13,258 nt of DNA from Planctomycetaceae bacterium (lineage in GTDB: Bacteria > Planctomycetota > Planctomycetia > Planctomycetales > Planctomycetaceae). Shown here piece by piece: positions 12,822 through 13,258 of this stretch. A program made the position numbers and the translations under genes. Position 1 is the first letter of the stretch. Every line of letters starts with the position of its first letter. The notes below the pieces were generated by a model that worked only from the letters and a program-made list of their open reading frames with translations, searched no databases and was not told the origin of the DNA. The DNA lies in NCBI GenBank assembly GCA_020638955.1, contig JACKHO010000016.1, positions 1 through 13,258 on the forward strand, in the 5' to 3' direction.

Positions 12822-13258
12822 ATGACCACCCCATCGGCGCGAAACGACTACCAGCAGGCCAACAGCCGTGCATGGGATGAGCTGGTTCGGAAAGGAAGTC
12901 TGTTCGCGCGAGTCGCAACCGACGAGGAATGCGCCCAACCGCTGGTGACGCTCGATTCTCGCGGATGGTTGCCTGGTCGGGTTGATGGTCTCAAAGTCCT
13001 CTGTCTCGCCGCGGGCGGAGGATGGCAATCGATTCTTTATGCTGTGGCCGGGGCTGACGTCACCGTGGTTGATCTCAGCGAAGAAATGCTCGCCCTCGAT
13101 ATTCGCGAAGCAGAAAAACGGAATGTCCGCGTAAAAGTTGTTCAAGGTTCGATGGACAACCTCACCGCCTTCGATGCGGGCATGTTTGACATTGTGCATC
13201 ATCCCGTGAGCACCTGTTACATCCCCAACCTCGAAGAGGTGTACCGACAGGTGGCCCA
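12822..13258 (+). CDS. Class I SAM-dependent methyltransferase, N-terminal part (cut by window end)
   Basis: The first 145 codons are visible, opening at ATG 12822 with MTTPSARNDYQQANSRAWDE; the gene continues past the window. The Rossmann-type SAM-binding core is clear: motif I VLCLAAGGGWQS (59-70), the acidic ribose-binding end of strand 2 in VTVVDLSEEML (80-90, Asp84), QGSMDNL (108-114) and FDIVHHPVSTCY (122-133). The 'N..AWD' opening is common in small-molecule methyltransferases of this fold. The substrate is unknown, and the His-His-Pro after FDIV replaces the more usual catalytic-loop residues. It lies 53 bases after the FHA gene, so a shared transcript is plausible. No strong ribosome-binding site is seen. 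Confidence 0.85.
   Translation, partial: MTTPSARNDYQQANSRAWDELVRKGSLFARVATDEECAQPLVTLDSRGWLPGRVDGLKVLCLAAGGGWQSILYAVAGADVTVVDLSEEMLALDIREAEKRNVRVKVVQGSMDNLTAFDAGMFDIVHHPVSTCYIPNLEEVYRQVA

Overview
The window looks like chromosomal DNA from a planctomycete (Planctomycetota), probably of the Planctomycetales. This is inferred from gene content, not from a marker gene. The pointers are a BBP7-like outer-membrane barrel, a Swt1-type HEPN membrane protein, a diverged MreB/MreC pair, an MraZ that is not followed by the usual division cluster, mostly weak Shine-Dalgarno sites, and moderately high GC. No rRNA, tRNA, CRISPR array, transposase or integrase was found.

Layout. (1) 1-2554: a 373-base leader with two inverted-repeat structures, then a large secreted protein with an intimin-like (inverse autotransporter) barrel and a C-terminal beta-helix of very regular 23-residue rungs, closed by a textbook terminator. 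(2) 2555-4802: mreB and mreC overlapping by 4 bases, with no mreD after them. (3) 4816-5526, minus strand: a membrane-anchored HEPN protein with a C-terminal zinc ribbon, converging on mreC. (4) 5527-6014: a 488-base divergent spacer packed with inverted repeats and three copies of a 16-base element; one copy lies in the spacer of a candidate mraZ promoter. (5) 6015-6497: mraZ. (6) 6744-11815, minus strand: csrA, a membrane diguanylate cyclase, a BBP7-like barrel and an RND/MMPL exporter, in that transcriptional order but with spacers of 84-289 bases. (7) 12298-13258, plus strand: a small FHA-domain protein and the start of a SAM-dependent methyltransferase that runs off the window.

Together the genes concern the cell envelope (elongation scaffold MreB/MreC, MraZ, surface and outer-membrane barrels, RND exporter) and signalling (CsrA, c-di-GMP synthesis, FHA phosphothreonine binding). 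The most unusual points are the beta-helix passenger on an intimin-like barrel, MreB carrying Gln where the family has its catalytic Glu, the HEPN-2TM-zinc-ribbon protein, the repeat-rich spacer before mraZ, and a csrA leader with five GGA motifs and a four-codon mini-ORF. No complete new defence or mobile system can be demonstrated here.
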